In this document: positions 7,640 through 15,615 of the stretch, in pieces
Layout of the letters: every line of letters starts with the position of its first letter
Numbering within the stretch: position 1 is the first letter of the stretch
NCBI GenBank assembly: GCA_905233135.1
Contig: CAJOCQ010000011.1
Span: 62,001 to 126,000 of the forward strand
Length of the DNA: 64,000 bases
Source of the DNA: an uncultured Selenomonadaceae bacterium
GTDB taxonomy: Bacteria; Bacillota; Negativicutes; Selenomonadales; Selenomonadaceae
Reading direction: 5' to 3'
The notes under the pieces: generated by a model
What the model saw: only the letters and a program-made list of their open reading frames with translations
What the model was told of the DNA's origin: nothing
Database searches by the model: none
Translations under genes and position numbers: made by a program

Positions 7640-10159
7640 ATGGAAAAATTTATTATAATTGACGGCAGCAGCATTTTTTATCGTTCGTTTTACGCAATGC
7701 CGAATTTGACTGCGCCGAGCGGCGAACCTACGGGCGGAATTACGGGCTTTGCAAATGTGATTGTAAAAATTCTGCGCGAATTCAATCCCAAGTACGCGGC
7801 TATTGCGCTTGACACTTCGAGAAAGACTTTTCGCACGGAAATTTTTTCGGATTATAAGGGCGGGCGCGCAAAAACTCCCGACGAATTAATTTCGCAACTT
7901 GCAATGCTTGACGAGTTCGCAGAAGTTATGGGGATTAAAACTTTGGCGGCGGAAAATTTTGAAGCGGATGATATTATTGGGACTTTGGCGGCGCAGGCGT
8001 CAGAAAATTTTTCGGTTGACATTGTAAGCGGCGACAGGGACACTTTCCAACTTATTAACAAAAATACGCGCGTGCTTTTCGCCAAAAATACTAACCTTGA
8101 AATTTACGACGAAGAAAAATTTATTGCCGAATTTGGCTTTGAACCTGCGCGACTTGTTGATTTTAAAGGATTGAGCGGCGATACTTCGGATAATATTCCC
8201 GGCGTTTTTGGGATTGGCGAAAAGGCAGCCAAAAAACTTTTGCAGGAATTTGGAACGCTTGAAAATGTTCTTGCGAACGTTGAAAAAATTTCTTCAAAAA
8301 AATTTCGTGACGCCATAAAAAATAATTCTGAAATTGCAAAACTCAGCAAGCAACTCGCGCAGATTATCTGCAACGTACCGAATATAAATTTTGTTGCAGA
8401 GGAATTTAAAATTGCGCCGAATTTAAGCCGCGTTGATGAATTTTGCAGCCGTTACGCCCTGAAAATTGCAAGGAAAAGGATTCACGAAATTTACAATTCT
8501 GAAGTAAATCTTTTCGGCGATTTTACGGTTGAGACGCCTGAAAATTTTTTGGAAGTGCCGCCGATTTCTGAAACGAATTACGATAAAATTTTTGCCGCCG
8601 AAAGTTTGGCGATTGTCGATAATTTTGTTAAGGCGGGCGATGAAATTTTTGAAGTTGACGCCGCAAAAATTTTTTCCGAATACAAAGGAAAAATTTTTGT
8701 CCATAACCTAAAAAAAATTCTGCGCGAAATGCAAATTGAAAATATTTCAAATTTCTTTGACGTGGAAATTGCCGCGTATCTTTTATATCCCGAAAGAGAA
8801 AATTACACCTGCGCGGAATTGTTGACGCTGGAATTTGATTTGGCACTGAAAGAAAATTCGCCTGCCGCAGAAGTTACCGCGCTTGAAAAACTCGGCAAAC
8901 TTTACGCAGAAAAACTTGACGCCGCAGAACTTTCTAAACTTTACTTTGAAATTGAATTGCCGCTCGCTGAAGTTTTGGCGAAAATGGAAATGCGCGGCGT
9001 TTACGTCGATACAGCCCGCCTCGATAAAAAATCTGTCGAAATTGAAAGCCGTATCGCCGCTATTGAAAAAAATATTTACAACCTTGCAGGCGAAAATTTT
9101 AATATCAATTCGCCCAAGCAACTTGCCGAAATTCTTTTTGAAAAATTAAATTTGCCCGTCATTACTCAAACGAAAAAGAAAACTAAAAGCGGTGTTTCTA
9201 CCAACGCTGAAGTTTTGGAAAATCTGCGCGGCATTCATCCTATTGTTGACGAAATTTTGAAATTCCGCACGCTTGCAAAATTGAAGTCAACCTACCTTGA
9301 CGGCATTAAAACTTTGATAAATCCTGCAACGCACCGCGTCCATACGAATTTTAATCAAACTGTCACGGCAACGGGAAGACTTTCAAGCTCCGACCCTAAC
9401 CTACAAAATATTCCCGTTCGCACCGAAGAAGGCAGGGAAATTCGCTCCCTTTTCGAGCCGGGCGAAGGTTACGACTTTTTATTTTCGGCGGATTATTCGC
9501 AGATTGAGTTGAGACTTTTGGCGCATATATCGGGCGACGAAAATTTAATTGCGGCGTTTTTGAGCGGCGAAGATATTCACGCACGCACGGCGGCTGAAGT
9601 TTTCGGCGTTTCGATTGATAACATAACGCCCGACCTGCGCAGGAAAGCTAAGGCGGTAAATTTCGGCATTGTGTACGGTATCAGCGATTACGGCTTGTCG
9701 AAGGATTTGAGAATTTCGCGCAGGGAAGCGGGCGAATATATTTCTTTGTACTTTGAACGTTATCCAAAAGTTAAAATTTTTCTTGACGAAACAATTTCGC
9801 AGGCGCACGAAAAAGGCTACGTTACAACAATGTTCGGACGCCGCCGCTTTTTGCCGCTGATTAAAAGTGCGAATTTTCATCAGCGCGGGCTTGCAGAGCG
9901 AATGGCTATGAATACGCCGATTCAGGGCAGCGCGGCTGACATTATCAAAATTGCTATGATTAACGCCGAAAAAAATCTGCGCGAACTGCAAAGCCGAATT
10001 ATTTTGCAAGTGCACGACGAATTGGTTATTGAAACAAAAGAAAGCGAACTCGCGCAGGTTGAAAAAATTGTCCGCGCCGCAATGGAAAATGTTGCAACTT
10101 TAAAAGTGCCGCTCGTTGTCGATTGTCATTTTGGAAAGAATTGGAGTGAAGCAAAATGA
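7640..10159 (+). CDS. polA: DNA polymerase I
   Basis: 839 residues with 5'-3' exonuclease at about 1-290 (IIDGSSIFYRSFYAMP, FEADDIIGT, VSGDRDTFQL, GLSGDTSDNIPGV) and the polymerase at about 440-839. Polymerase motif A is DYSQIELRLLAHISG, motif B RRKAKAVNFGIVYGIS and motif C QVHDELVIE. The middle domain lacks the metal-binding Asp-x-Glu of a working 3'-5' proofreading exonuclease, as in Bst and Taq polymerases, so proofreading is probably absent. The protein serves Okazaki-fragment processing and excision repair. It is translationally coupled to gmhA through a 4-base ATGA overlap. Confidence 0.97.
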   Translation: MEKFIIIDGSSIFYRSFYAMPNLTAPSGEPTGGITGFANVIVKILREFNPKYAAIALDTSRKTFRTEIFSDYKGGRAKTPDELISQLAMLDEFAEVMGIKTLAAENFEADDIIGTLAAQASENFSVDIVSGDRDTFQLINKNTRVLFAKNTNLEIYDEEKFIAEFGFEPARLVDFKGLSGDTSDNIPGVFGIGEKAAKKLLQEFGTLENVLANVEKISSKKFRDAIKNNSEIAKLSKQLAQIICNVPNINFVAEEFKIAPNLSRVDEFCSRYALKIARKRIHEIYNSEVNLFGDFTVETPENFLEVPPISETNYDKIFAAESLAIVDNFVKAGDEIFEVDAAKIFSEYKGKIFVHNLKKILREMQIENISNFFDVEIAAYLLYPERENYTCAELLTLEFDLALKENSPAAEVTALEKLGKLYAEKLDAAELSKLYFEIELPLAEVLAKMEMRGVYVDTARLDKKSVEIESRIAAIEKNIYNLAGENFNINSPKQLAEILFEKLNLPVITQTKKKTKSGVSTNAEVLENLRGIHPIVDEILKFRTLAKLKSTYLDGIKTLINPATHRVHTNFNQTVTATGRLSSSDPNLQNIPVRTEEGREIRSLFEPGEGYDFLFSADYSQIELRLLAHISGDENLIAAFLSGEDIHARTAAEVFGVSIDNITPDLRRKAKAVNFGIVYGISDYGLSKDLRISRREAGEYISLYFERYPKVKIFLDETISQAHEKGYVTTMFGRRRFLPLIKSANFHQRGLAERMAMNTPIQGSAADIIKIAMINAEKNLRELQSRIILQVHDELVIETKESELAQVEKIVRAAMENVATLKVPLVVDCHFGKNWSEAK

Positions 10160-10809
10160 AACATTCTACGCTTGAAAAAATTTCTGAACTGATTGAACGT
10201 TATCCCGCGCTTGAAATTTGTCGCGCAGAGTTAATTTCAGCTACAGAAAAAATTTGCAAATGTTTCTGCAACGGCAATAAAATTTTAATTTGCGGCAACG
10301 GCGGCAGCGCGGCTGATTCGTTGCACATTGTCGGCGAACTTATGAAGGGCTTTAACCTGCCGCGCAAAATTGAAACTTTCGATAAAAATTTTGTCGAACA
10401 AGCGGAAAAACTTTTCCCCGCCGATGTTGACTGCTTCAAAAAAAATTTACAGTGCGCGTTGCCTGCAATTTCTTTGGTAAATGAAATTTCTTTAAGTACC
10501 GCAGTTGCGAACGATAACGCGGCAGATTTAATTTTTGCTCAACAAATTTTCGGGCTCGGCAGGCGCGGTGATATTTTGTTTGCAATTTCGACAAGCGGCA
10601 ATTCTGCAAATGTTTTGTACGCGGCGAAGGTTGCAAAAGTTTTGGGGCTTGAAATTATTTCTTTGACGGGGCGGACGGGCGGCAAGCTTAAAAATATTTC
10701 TGACGTGACGATTTGTGCGCCCGCCGATTCAGCATTTACAATTCAAGAATATCACTTGCCGATTTACCACGCGCTTTGCATTGCCGCCGAAAATGAATTT
10801 TTTTCTTGA
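10156..10809 (+). CDS. gmhA: Phosphoheptose isomerase (SIS domain)
   Basis: A 217-residue single SIS domain. The phosphosugar-binding signature ILICGNGGSAADSLHIVGEL matches sedoheptulose-7-phosphate isomerases, followed by the second SIS motif ILFAISTSGNSANV and the C-terminal IQEYHLPIYHALC. GmhA makes D-glycero-D-manno-heptose 7-phosphate, the first step to the heptose of the LPS inner core. This agrees with waaA-lpxK nearby. The start ATG overlaps the polA stop. DiaA-type SIS proteins are similar, but the LPS context favours GmhA. Confidence 0.88.
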   Translation: MKHSTLEKISELIERYPALEICRAELISATEKICKCFCNGNKILICGNGGSAADSLHIVGELMKGFNLPRKIETFDKNFVEQAEKLFPADVDCFKKNLQCALPAISLVNEISLSTAVANDNAADLIFAQQIFGLGRRGDILFAISTSGNSANVLYAAKVAKVLGLEIISLTGRTGGKLKNISDVTICAPADSAFTIQEYHLPIYHALCIAAENEFFS

Positions 10810-10813
10810 AATG

Positions 10814-11090
10814 AAAAGGGGGGGGGCGCACACGGACGTGCGCCCCGTAAAAAGTCGCGCAGGACGCGCGGCACTTGCTGTTTGCTGAAATATAACTGCA
10901 ACCCAATAAAAGCTAATGTAATCTCCGCCCGTCACTAAAGCCGCAGCTCGCGGTAACTCAGAAGCGTAGGAAAGGGGCCACCTGTTACTAAGGGCGTACA
11001 GAAACCGAGCGGCCCTGACGGGCGATAAAAAGCACTTTTCTTTGGTTCTTTCTTTTTTGCTTTGGAAAAAGAAAGAACATTTAAAACTAA
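10814..11090 (+). repeat. Composite intergenic element, copy A (full length, + orientation)
   Basis: This fills the gap between gmhA and fur. Modules in order: a G9 run and hairpin GGGGCGCAC...GTGCGCCCC (10817-10846); a CGCGCAGGACGCGCGG palindrome (about 10856-10871); a core closed by CGCCCGTCA (10926-10934) and TGACGGGCG (11016-11024), with inner GCCGC/GCGGC; then a hairpin GTTCTTTC...GAAAGAAC (11046-11079). The same modules recur at 31010-31225 and 46555-46828, and with the reverse orientation at 37125-37352, 43430-43605 and 52944-53215. No protein is encoded here. Confidence 0.8.
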
Positions 11091-11142
11091 AAAAACTTAG
11101 CCTTAACGTGGCTATTTTTTTTATGTACAATTTTTTTAAAAC

Positions 11143-11151
11143 TGCTATAAT
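11143..11151 (+). promoter_or_regulatory. Extended -10 promoter of fur-hemZ-hisS
   Basis: TG at 11143-11144, one base, then TATAAT at 11146-11151, about 35 bases before the ATG at 11186 and just after the composite repeat. Confidence 0.55.
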
Positions 11152-11185
11152 AAATTCAGAATATTTACGAAGGGAAGAACTTCAA

Positions 11186-11245
11186 ATGAGCGAAACCCGA
11201 CAACTTTTTAAAATGGCAGACTTGCTGAACGCCATTATAAAATGA
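11186..11245 (+). CDS. 19-residue ORF encoding what looks like the detached N-terminus of Fur
   Basis: ATG at 11186 has a GAAGGGAAG ribosome site upstream and reads MSETRQLFKMADLLNAIIK before TGA. Fur proteins normally have about 10-20 residues before the TPQR helix, and this peptide looks like that segment. The next ORF begins MTPQRKEIL at 11242, overlapping the stop as AAAATGA in the -1 frame. A one-base deletion in the A run, programmed -1 slippage, or stop-start coupling would each explain it. Confidence 0.5.
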   Translation: MSETRQLFKMADLLNAIIK

Positions 11246-11649
11246 CGCCGCAACGCAAAGAAATTCTTCAAATTTTTGTTGACAGCGAAGATGGGAGCCA
11301 CTTAAGCGCGGAAGAAGTTTACGAACTTTTGAGGCAAAAAGATTTTGATTTTGGCTTGGCGACGGTTTACCGCAATTTGGAACTTTTAAACGAACTCGGA
11401 ATTTTAAACAAAGTCGATTTCGGCGACGGGCGCACGCGCTACGAATTAAGCGCGGCTAATCCCCAACTTCATCAGCACCACCATTTGATTTGCTTGAATT
11501 GCAAAAAAATTTTTGAGTTTGAAGACGATTTACTGGATAATTTGGAAAATTTAATTTCAAAAAAATCCGATTTTGAAATTGTCAACCACGAAGTAAAATT
11601 TTTTGGTTATTGTTCAGACTGCAGAAAGAGGCGGCACAATGAAAATTAA
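11242..11649 (+). CDS. Fur-family metal- or peroxide-responsive repressor
   Basis: 135 residues as read from ATG 11242. The winged helix includes MTPQRKEILQIF and FGLATVYRNLELL, the Fur recognition helix. The dimerisation domain has the His-rich metal site HQHHHLICLNC and a second CxxC (CSDC), together the structural Cys4 zinc site. It should bind DNA as a dimer under metal control; sequence does not tell whether it is Fur, Zur or PerR. The N-terminal helix appears to be encoded separately at 11186-11245, one frame away. No good ribosome site precedes 11242, so translation probably depends on the upstream peptide or on frameshifting. Its end overlaps hemZ by 11 bases. Confidence 0.88.
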   Translation: MTPQRKEILQIFVDSEDGSHLSAEEVYELLRQKDFDFGLATVYRNLELLNELGILNKVDFGDGRTRYELSAANPQLHQHHHLICLNCKKIFEFEDDLLDNLENLISKKSDFEIVNHEVKFFGYCSDCRKRRHNEN

Positions 11650-13954
11650 AAATTTTAAGCTCCACAGCTACGACCAAGTTATTGTCAAAATTACCGGCGA
11701 AGTTTTGCGCGCTTTCCACATTGAAGAAGCAAACGAATTTGAACCGGTTGACTTTGAAAAATTTGAAATTTTTAATGATGTAAGAGACAACACGACCGTT
11801 AAAACGCGACTTGTTGTCAAAAAAAACGGCGTCGAAAAAAAATTTAAAGAACTTGCCAACGTCAACCCCAACGAAAAACTCGGCGCGGAAATTCACCGCC
11901 TCATTAAAAGAAATTTATATAAAATCTTGACGAAAGATTTAAAAATTGCGCCAATCCCCTATGGAATTATGCACGGCGTCCGCCCGACAAAAATTGTACA
12001 TCGTTGGATGCGCGGCGGCTTCGGCGTCACAAGCAACGGCGTTATCGACAAAGACAGAATCGCCCGCCGCCTTCGCAATGAATATCTTACCAACTTTGAA
12101 AAATCCGAATTGCTGACGGAGGTTGCAATTCGCCAACTTCCAATTTTAAATTCAGGCGACGATAAAACTATTGGAATTTATGTCGGTATTCCGTTTTGCA
12201 AAACGCGCTGTTTGTATTGTTCGTTCCCTTCAAATATTTTGCCCGATGATAAAAAAGTTGCCGAATTTATGCAAGTTTTGACGAAAGATATTAAGGCGGC
12301 GGCGACCGAAATTCAACGCTACGGTTTCAAAGTGCAAAGTATTTACATTGGCGGCGGCACTCCTACCGCGTTGCCTGAAAAATTTTTTGCCGAAATGTTG
12401 GAAAAAGTTACTGCCGCGTTTTATTCTGAAACTGTCGAAGAATTTACCGTCGAATGCGGACGCCCCGACACTATCGACAATGAAAAAATTTTGCTTATGA
12501 AAAATTGCCACGTTACAAGAGTCAGCGTCAATCCTCAATCTATGCAACAAAAAACTTTGGACAGAATAGGGCGTCAACATACCGTTGAAGACGTTGCAAT
12601 GAAATTCGCCGCCCTTCACGTTCTCGGAAAATTTAAAATTAATATGGATTTGATATTGGGGTTGCCGGGCGAAAATCTTGAGGACGTGCATGATACTTTG
12701 GAAAAAGTTTTGTCAATGAAACCTGCAGATATTACGCTCCACGCGCTGGCAATTAAGCGCGGTTCGCCGCTGCAAACTCAACTTGCTGACGAATTGCACA
12801 AGCTTGAAGATTTTGAGCTCCCCGACGACGCCGAAGTCAGGAAAATGGCTAACCTTGCAGAAAAAATGTTGCGTGATAATGAATACAATCCCTACTATTT
12901 GTACCGTCAAGGCTATATCAGCGGGCAAATTGAAAATATCGGCTACTGCAAGGCGGGCGCGGAAGGAATTTATAACGTACAGATTATGGACGAGCGGCAG
13001 ACGATTTTGGGAATTGGCGCGGCGGCAAGTACCAAAGTCCCCGACAATGAAGAATTGCGCCTGCAAACTTCTTTCAATGCAAAAGATTTGAATACATATC
13101 TGCGCGACATCGATAAATACATTGAACATCGCGCAAAAACTTTGGCTGAAGTTTACAAGCCGGTTGCAGGATTTACCGCGCCGAATTTTGAAAAAATTGA
13201 CGCTATAAAACCCGTTGAAAAAATTTTAGAAAAGCCCGTCGAAGAAATTTTGGAAAAGCCTTCTGAAGAAATTTTGGAAAAGTCCTTCGAAGAAATTTTT
13301 GAAAAACCCGCTGAAGAAATTTTAGAAAAGCCCGTTGAAAAAATTTTGGAAAAGTCCTTCGAAGAAATTTTTGAAAAACCCGCTGAAGAAATTCTTGAAA
13401 AGCCCGCTGAAGAAATTCTTGAAAAGCCCGCTGAAGAAATTCTTGAAAAGCCCGCTGAAGAAATTTTACAAAAGCCCGCTGAAGAAATTTTACAAAAACC
13501 CGCTGAAGAAATTTTTGAAAAACCCGCTGAAGAAATTTTAGAAAAACCTGTCGAAGAAATTTTTGAAAAACCCGCTGAAAAAATTGTTGAGAACCCTGAC
13601 GAATATTACTTTGAACAATTTTTGGACGATATTTTTAAACCCGTCGAAGAGAATATGGAAAAACCTTCCGCCGACCTTTTCAAGACGTCCGAAGATGAAA
13701 ATATTGAATCCGTCGAAGATATTGTTGAAAATCCCAACGCTGAAGTTAATTTGCCCGTCGAAGAAATTATTGAGCCCGTCGAAGAAACTTTTGAACCTGT
13801 CAAAGAAAAAATTGCTGAAAATCCTTTAGAAAAAATTGTTGAAGAAAAACTCGCAGATACTGCGCCCGTCGAAGAAAATACTTTCAGAAATAAAAAATTT
13901 AAGTACAGACGCAACAGAAATATCAAGAGAAATTTTTACAGGGAGGACGACTAA
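11639..13954 (+). CDS. hemZ: HemZ-like radical SAM coproporphyrinogen dehydrogenase with octapeptide-repeat tail
   Basis: 771 residues. An N-terminal region of about 170 residues precedes a radical SAM domain with the 4Fe-4S motif PFCKTRCLYCSFPS near residue 190, YIGGGTPTALP and NMDLILGLPGE. Layout and position upstream of hisS fit HemZ, an oxygen-independent coproporphyrinogen III oxidase-like enzyme of Firmicutes. The family is about 500 residues long; this one adds about 250. From about residue 523 come 16 octads of the type KPAEEILE (DNA period 24), then a degenerate acidic tail ending in basic YRRNRNIKRN. ATG at 11639 is preferred over the frame's upstream TTG at 11603. The tail's role is unknown. 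Confidence 0.85.
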   Translation: MKIKNFKLHSYDQVIVKITGEVLRAFHIEEANEFEPVDFEKFEIFNDVRDNTTVKTRLVVKKNGVEKKFKELANVNPNEKLGAEIHRLIKRNLYKILTKDLKIAPIPYGIMHGVRPTKIVHRWMRGGFGVTSNGVIDKDRIARRLRNEYLTNFEKSELLTEVAIRQLPILNSGDDKTIGIYVGIPFCKTRCLYCSFPSNILPDDKKVAEFMQVLTKDIKAAATEIQRYGFKVQSIYIGGGTPTALPEKFFAEMLEKVTAAFYSETVEEFTVECGRPDTIDNEKILLMKNCHVTRVSVNPQSMQQKTLDRIGRQHTVEDVAMKFAALHVLGKFKINMDLILGLPGENLEDVHDTLEKVLSMKPADITLHALAIKRGSPLQTQLADELHKLEDFELPDDAEVRKMANLAEKMLRDNEYNPYYLYRQGYISGQIENIGYCKAGAEGIYNVQIMDERQTILGIGAAASTKVPDNEELRLQTSFNAKDLNTYLRDIDKYIEHRAKTLAEVYKPVAGFTAPNFEKIDAIKPVEKILEKPVEEILEKPSEEILEKSFEEIFEKPAEEILEKPVEKILEKSFEEIFEKPAEEILEKPAEEILEKPAEEILEKPAEEILQKPAEEILQKPAEEIFEKPAEEILEKPVEEIFEKPAEKIVENPDEYYFEQFLDDIFKPVEENMEKPSADLFKTSEDENIESVEDIVENPNAEVNLPVEEIIEPVEETFEPVKEKIAENPLEKIVEEKLADTAPVEENTFRNKKFKYRRNRNIKRNFYREDD
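13207..13592 (+). repeat. 24-bp tandem repeat array inside hemZ (16 octapeptide units)
   Basis: Units encode K-P-[AVS]-E-[EK]-I-[LF]-[EQ]. Adjacent DNA units are nearly identical, with variants KSFEEIFE and KPAEEILQ. Such arrays change copy number by slippage without changing frame. Confidence 0.9.
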
Positions 13955-13956
13955 AT

Positions 13957-15210
13957 TTGTTGACAAACGCGCCGAGAGGCACCAAAGATATTTTGCCCGA
14001 ACAAATCGGGAATTGGCTTTTTGTAGAAAATAAAATTCGTGAAATTTGCAAAAATTACGGCTATGAAGAAATTCGCACGCCGACTTTTGAGCATACAGAA
14101 TTATTTCAGCGCGGCATTGGCGAAAGTACGGACGTTGTTGAAAAGGAAATGTACACCTTTACAGATCGCGGCGGGCGTTCGATAACTTTGCGCCCCGAAA
14201 ATACCGCGTCGGCTGTTCGCGCGTACCTGCAAAATAAATTGTACGCGGCGGGCAATTTGACAAAACTTTTTTATATCGGCTCAATGTTTCGCTATGACAG
14301 ACCGCAAGCGGGCAGGTTGCGGGAATTTCATCAATTCGGCGTTGAGGCGTTGGGCGAACAGAATCCCGCACTTGACGCGGAAATTATTTTATTGGCTTGG
14401 GATTTTTTAAAAAGTTTGGGGCTTGACGATTTAAAATTAAAAATTAATACCGTCGGATGTCCGAATTGTCGCCCCGTTTACCGCCAAAAACTTCAGCACT
14501 ATTTCAGCGAAAATATTGACGAACTTTGCGAAGACTGCAAACGCAGAATTTATAAAAATCCGCTGAGAATTTTGGATTGTAAGATTGACGGCGGCAAAGA
14601 ATTTATCGAGGACGCGCCAAAAATTGAAACTTGCCTTTGCAACGAATGCAGAGAACATTTCGCGCAGGTTCAACAATTCTTGCAGGCGGCGAGCGTAGAT
14701 TTTGAAATTGACGCGCGGCTGGTACGCGGCTTGGATTATTACACTAAAACCGCCTTTGAAATTCAATATTTGCCGCTCGGCGCGCAATCTGCAGTTGCAG
14801 GCGGCGGCAGGTACGACGGCTTGATTGAAGAAATTGGCGGCGCACCTACGCCGGGAATCGGATTCGCCGCAGGTATCGAAAGAATTTTAATTGCGCTCGA
14901 AAAACAAAATTTGTTGCAAGCCGAAAAAAATTTTTTTAAAGCTTTTATAGTTGCAGTCGGCGCGGAGGCTGAAATTGCCGCCTTCAAACTTTTAACGGAA
15001 CTTCACCGCAAAAATATTTCTGCAACAATGGATTTTGCCAAGCGCAGCATTAAGGCGCAAATGAAACAAGCCGCTAAATCAGGCGCAAAATTCGCTTTAA
15101 TTATCGGCGATGACGAAGTTAAAAATTCCACTGTTACCGTTAAAAATCTTGAAACTTCCGCGCAGGAAATTATTCCGCTTGATAAAGTTGCTGAAATTTT
15201 TGGGAAGTGA
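13957..15210 (+). CDS. hisS: Histidyl-tRNA synthetase
   Basis: 417 residues, class II. Motif 1 region FEHTELFQRGIGESTD, motif 2 FYIGSMFRYDRPQAGR, histidine motif LVRGLDYYTKTAFEI, motif 3 PGIGFAAGIERIL, and a C-terminal anticodon-binding domain from about residue 325. It attaches histidine to tRNA-His. The start is TTG at 13957 (GGGAGG seven bases before); a second TTG follows directly. It lies two bases after hemZ and six before aroH. In many Firmicutes aspS follows hisS directly; here aspS is 6.8 kb away, beyond the accessory region. Confidence 0.96.
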   Translation: MLTNAPRGTKDILPEQIGNWLFVENKIREICKNYGYEEIRTPTFEHTELFQRGIGESTDVVEKEMYTFTDRGGRSITLRPENTASAVRAYLQNKLYAAGNLTKLFYIGSMFRYDRPQAGRLREFHQFGVEALGEQNPALDAEIILLAWDFLKSLGLDDLKLKINTVGCPNCRPVYRQKLQHYFSENIDELCEDCKRRIYKNPLRILDCKIDGGKEFIEDAPKIETCLCNECREHFAQVQQFLQAASVDFEIDARLVRGLDYYTKTAFEIQYLPLGAQSAVAGGGRYDGLIEEIGGAPTPGIGFAAGIERILIALEKQNLLQAEKNFFKAFIVAVGAEAEIAAFKLLTELHRKNISATMDFAKRSIKAQMKQAAKSGAKFALIIGDDEVKNSTVTVKNLETSAQEIIPLDKVAEIFGK

Positions 15211-15216
15211 AATTCT

Positions 15217-15558
15217 ATGGCAATTCGTACGATTAAAGGGCAAACAACCGTAAACTCAAACACGAAAGAAGATATTTGGCAAGCTGCAAGGTTTTTGATA
15301 ACCGAAATGGGTTCCAAAAATAAAATTCAGCGCGAAAATCTTTGCTCGATAATTTTTTCTTGTACGAAAGATTTAACGGCGGTGCGCCCTTCGGAAGGCG
15401 TTGAAACTTTGCCGTTCTTTACAAAAAATCCCGTTCCAATGCTCGAAGTGCAACAAATGGAAATTGAAGGCGGCTTGCCTATGTGTATTCGCGTTTTTTT
15501 GAATGTTGACATTGACAAAGAATTGAACGAAATTATTCACGTCAACCTTTGCAAATAA
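15217..15558 (+). CDS. aroH: Chorismate mutase, AroH type
   Basis: 113 residues of the trimeric AroH fold: IRTIKGQTTV at the start contains the first active-site Arg, FSCTKDLTAVRPSEGV matches the family core, and EIEGGLPMCIRV carries the conserved CIRV arginine. It converts chorismate to prephenate for phenylalanine and tyrosine synthesis. It is short at the C-terminus compared with the B. subtilis enzyme, which has a longer tail. It is the last gene of the fur-hemZ-hisS run and is followed by a clear terminator. Confidence 0.88.
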   Translation: MAIRTIKGQTTVNSNTKEDIWQAARFLITEMGSKNKIQRENLCSIIFSCTKDLTAVRPSEGVETLPFFTKNPVPMLEVQQMEIEGGLPMCIRVFLNVDIDKELNEIIHVNLCK

Positions 15559-15566
15559 AAAAATAA

Positions 15567-15598
15567 CCGCACAATATTTTGAAAGTGCGGCTTTTTTA
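15567..15598 (+). terminator. Rho-independent terminator after aroH
   Basis: The stem CCGCAC/GTGCGG encloses a 12-base loop and is followed by CTTTTTTATTTT. Confidence 0.88.
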
Positions 15599-15615
15599 TT
15601 TTACAAGAAAAAATT

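Noticed and set aside
10817-10825. G9 tract after gmhA as a phase switch
   Set aside because: It lies after the stop codon inside the composite repeat hairpin, neither in a promoter spacer nor in a coding start.
13335-13541. An alternative-frame ORF made of KKFLKSPL repeats
   Set aside because: It is the second frame of the 24-bp repeats in hemZ; periodic DNA is open in several frames.
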